In this document: in pieces, positions 60,359-64,000 of the stretch | Layout of the letters: every line of letters begins with the position of its first letter | Numbering within the stretch: the first letter of the stretch is position 1 | NCBI GenBank assembly: GCA_961205875.1 | Contig: OY540809.1 | Coordinates: 17,806,267 to 17,870,266, forward strand | DNA from: Sialis fuliginosa | Taxonomy: Eukaryota; Arthropoda; Insecta; Megaloptera; Sialidae | Length of the DNA: 64,000 bases | Reading direction: 5' to 3' | Program-made: the position numbers and the translations under genes | Notes under the pieces: model-generated | Told to the model about the DNA's origin: nothing | Seen by the model: the letters and a program-made list of their open reading frames with translations, nothing else | Database searches by the model: none

Positions 60359-62645
60359 TTTATCGAATATAGTTAAATCAAACATCACTAAAAAAACTTT
60401 ATAACATAAAATTATAAGTTTTATAAAAATGATTTTTCATTAAAAATAATTTGTTTGAATCCGGACTTAAAAAATAATTTCTAATCAGGATAACAAAAAT
60501 TCTCCGGAATTGGAAAATGCACTGAAAGGTAGAGATTCCTAACAAGACCCAACGATTCGGACTTAAAATTCAATAAGTTTTATCTGATAGATTAATTTGC
60601 ACTCTATATAACTTTTTTTAATTACCATTTTGAATCGTTGACTTCTTCCCCCCCCTTGTCCACCATGTCAAACTTTGTTAACCCCCTCCTCCCCTTAACG
60701 AGTGACGTAATTTAAGGATGACCCCTTAGTTGGTTAATTAAATACATATCTTCCATTAAAATCAATCTCATTTATTATCATTCTCTCTTCAACTATACCG
60801 CAAAGATTTTTTTGCAAAACGGTTTTTGTTAAATTGTAATTTCAATAACCATGAGCTGTTTTCTATAATTTATAACTCAAAAATTAAATTTTTGTGGGTT
60901 GATATATTACTGCGTAACAGAGTCTATTTATGCAAATAAGTAAGAAAATCGCTAAAAATTACCTAATAATTACAAGAAAATCATTATTTCATTTTTTATT
61001 TTCTAGCTCTGAAAAAATTACGTAATATGTATAATGCTTGACAATGAATTTAATTTAAAGATGAGACCGTTTTCGTATACATAATAATAAGCGCCTACGA
61101 GTCTATTATGTAAGATCTGTGGGATTCTAAACATTAAAAATAAATTAACATATTGCGGAAATGTATATAATTGTATAGGTAAAATATTTTGGGAAGTAGA
61201 ATTAACAATGACTTCCAATTAAATTGAATTTTATTATAAATTATACATACATTCTACGTAAATATTATGGCGAATGTGGGTAACTATGCTATATGCCTAA
61301 TTACTGTATTAGTCCAGTCAAATTAGTACATTCTGTTAAAGGAAGTGGGTAGATTAACACGAAAGTATCATCTATTAAAATATTGTCGGTGTTATTGTAT
61401 TATTGAGGATAAATTATGTCCTTTACGAATACACATGATTTATGTTACTAATAAAACAATAAATGATATAAATAGTACGACATAAAGTACGTGTTTGCGG
61501 TTTTTATGCATATTTACCTTTTTTGAACTGTTTTGTTTTATATTACACAATGTGATCCAAAATAAACTAATGCTGGGATGAAAGTTTAAAAATACATTAT
61601 TAAATCTAATGTTTTCTTCTTAAAAAAGTCTAGTCGTTTTAATAGATTTTTATACTTATTTATGCATTGAGTTCAAAAATTAAAAAAAATGTCAAATGCG
61701 AGTCGAGCGTCACGTATTGAAATACGTACCGTAAATTTTAACCTTAAATAAATGTAAAATAGTTGAAATACTATCGAAAAGGTGGCAGCAAAGTATTTTT
61801 ATTATTTTTTTTAAATTTTACATATTTGAATTTCTTTAATTGTCAATTTTCATTTAATACCCAACTCACCGGGATTGATTAGAACTTTTTTTGCTTACCC
61901 CCTTAAAAAGCACCAAAAATTAAAGACAGACAGACACAGTCATGGGCGCCGGCAGAATTTCTTTCAGGGGGGTGCATTTAGATATTCTAGTTTTATATTC
62001 TGACCTTCGGCCTATAGAAAGTTCAAAAGGTTGGACACCTATGACTTAAACTGTTATTCAAAGAGTGAATTTTAAAATAAAAATTGTATTAATTTTTTCA
62101 TGTGTTTTTTCTTTTTTGCACCCCTCTCCCGGCGTCTATGGACACAGTGTTGATCCCATAAATGTTTCATTTTGTGATTTCAGTACGGAACACTTCTTTT
62201 TATTTTCAGAATATACTCGCTGATTCACAGCTGACAAAAATGTAATCATAGACATAGTCACGCACGATTGTTTTACTTTGCACGCACACGATTCAAGATT
62301 TCAAAACCACTCATGTCCACGTTTTCAATAACAATTGAATGTATAAGTATTCAGATCTTTAAAAATCGTAAAAGTAACAATTTTTATAAGTACTTTTAAA
62401 TCTTCTTCATTAATTCAATAGTTTGAGCAGTTTTCAATAAAGAATTATAAATTATAAGTTATAATTATATGTTATAATTATATTTATAACTATTATTACA
62501 TAATTTTCAATATTTTGAACAGTTTTCAATAGAGAATTTATAACTAATAAGTTAATATCTAAAAGAGACATGCAGGTCTCAAATGACAAATTTATTATAA
62601 ATAAAAAAACATCTACCAAGTAAATGCTTAGTGCTTCCTCATGAA
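60359..62645. other. 2.3-kb gene-free AT-rich stretch
   Basis: No exon or bounded element was recognised. A fragment ending GAGTGACGTAATTTAAGGAT then GACCCCTTA near 60700 resembles the end of a common MITE. A C-run lies near 60650. Confidence 0.5.
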
Positions 62646-63336
62646 TAATATTTTACAACAAACTTTGTAGACCTATATTATAGGAAATTGAATACTTTAC
62701 AGAAAAGATTCTATGAAATTTTCACGAACATGTGTCGTTATTGAGATATCTTGAAAAAATAAATATTTTGGGGTGTTCTCCTTCCCTCTTACACACGATT
62801 TTGATGATTTTGAAATTGGATCGTCCTCAAGCCAGACTTCAACCAAGTTTCATTAATATCGGTTCAGTGGTTCATGAGTTATGCGTGTGGCAAGGATTCA
62901 GGGGACGGATAGACAGACACACAGACAAACACATCTGTCTTCTTCGCCATATCGAAGATACGAGAAGCTCTGCGATCATTGTTTAATGAGAAAAAAAAAG
63001 TTTTTCTCTGATTTCAAAATTTTTACTTGATCTTTCCGTTTCAGGTCAAGACTTTTTTCCATGTCTGTCTGTACCCTGAATCCTTGTCATTCGTATAATT
63101 AATGAACTATTAAACCGATAATAATGAAATTTGTTTGGTTGGTTGGATCTAGCTTGAGAACAGTCCCATTTAAAAATTATTAAAATCTTGGTAAGGGGAG
63201 AGGGGTAACATCCCAAAGTAGTTTTTTTTAAAGATATTTCAAGAAAGACACATGTTCCATGAAAATTTTATAGAATCTTTTTGTAGAGCATTTGATTTTC
63301 TACAAAATAGGTCTACAACGTTTGTTGTAAAATATT
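62646..63336. repeat. Large palindrome built from two head-to-head R1 copies
   Basis: The left arm (62646 to about 62925) and right arm (about 63056 to 63336) are inverted copies. Shared segments are AATATTTTACAACAAAC, GATTCTATGAAATTTTCACG (TAAAATTTTCATGG in the other arm), TTGGATCGTCCTCAAGCCAG, and GTTTCATTAATATCGGTTCA. The spacer holds a single R1 core (GAAGATACGAGAAGCTCTGC to TTTCCGTTTCAGGTC). Confidence 0.75.
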
Positions 63337-64000
63337 CCCTTACGAAGATTTATCCTCATTTGCTAGAAAAAATCGTCAATTGTTTTTTTCAATCGCTATT
63401 TACTTTGACTGCTTTGACATATTAAATGTCATTTTAAAAATTTCGAAAAAATAATTGAGGCGCACATTAAGAAAAATTGTCCATTAATACTTTTAAATAA
63501 AATTGTATAAAAATTAAATGGTTAAACAATAGCAGTTCTTGTGAATACTTTATCGGTGTTTATTAAATTTTTTCAATAATTGGCGAATTTAGCACGAAGA
63601 AGCACTGTGCATTTACTTGGCAGATGTTTCTTATTTACAATATTATCATTATTTAGTCAGTTTAAATACTAAATAAAAATAATAGAAATTCATCTTTTTC
63701 TTGTTTTCTAAAAATATTTCACCTATTCAAACGTAATAGGCACATTTCCATAATATAAGTTGCTAATTTGTCTTAAAAAAATGTATCCCACAGATCTTAC
63801 ATAATCGGCTTCGTACCTCTCATCTTTTAAACAAATGCATTGTCAAGCGGAGAAAGTGTTATTTTTGTTTATATTCTACTGTTTTTTTATGAGTTAAAAT
63901 TATTATGAAACCGTTCTTGAAAATTTTATGATTATAGTCTTATAATTGAGGTTTTCCAACAAACATTCACAACATCTATTAAATCAACTGTTTACTATTG
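63337..64000. other. Gene-free AT-rich stretch
   Basis: Nothing recognised to the end of the window. Confidence 0.5.

Overview
This is AT-rich nuclear DNA from an animal, almost certainly an arthropod and probably an insect. The evidence is the spliced gene structure with GT-AG introns, the insect-like protein sequences, and a very dense load of short DNA transposons. I cannot assign an order or species from the sequence alone; hemipteran or lepidopteran origin would both fit. No prokaryotic, viral, CRISPR, tRNA or rRNA content was found.

Three conserved protein-coding genes could be spliced by hand with every exon phase consistent. (1) Purine-rich element binding protein alpha (Pur-alpha), + strand, 1992-5858, six exons; its first coding exon is outside the window. 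A possible alternative last exon lies at 6425-6502. (2) A 572-residue C2H2 zinc finger protein, + strand, 14063-20129, seven exons, with a Gln-rich N-terminus, two isolated fingers and a C-terminal array of six tandem fingers. (3) Exportin-2/CSE1, the importin-alpha re-exporter, - strand, 32880 down to 27361, fifteen exons, 958 residues, apparently complete. About 640 bp upstream and divergent from it is a small, uncertain THAP-like gene (33519-34356).

The rest, about 45 kb, carries no gene I can support. It is an archive of non-autonomous mobile elements, many with both ends and target duplications visible: a pogo-like element with a transposase helix-turn-helix remnant (683-1963), a piggyBac-type MITE flanked by TTAA (19771-19898), several hAT-type MITEs with 8-bp duplications, and two 332-bp elements flanked by TTA/TAA in opposite orientation (55790-56978). 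There are also many foldback elements and several dispersed repeat families with (GACA)n tracts.

The most informative structure is a nested insertion at 37265-40682. A long-inverted-repeat element has been split inside its right arm by a second, 1733-bp long-inverted-repeat element flanked by a TA duplication; removing the insert restores the arm. Repeat copies also end within about 12 to 30 bp of splice sites in Pur-alpha and CSE1. One CSE1 intron copy holds a perfect 24-bp hairpin absent from its relative elsewhere in the window, which looks like a template-switch event.
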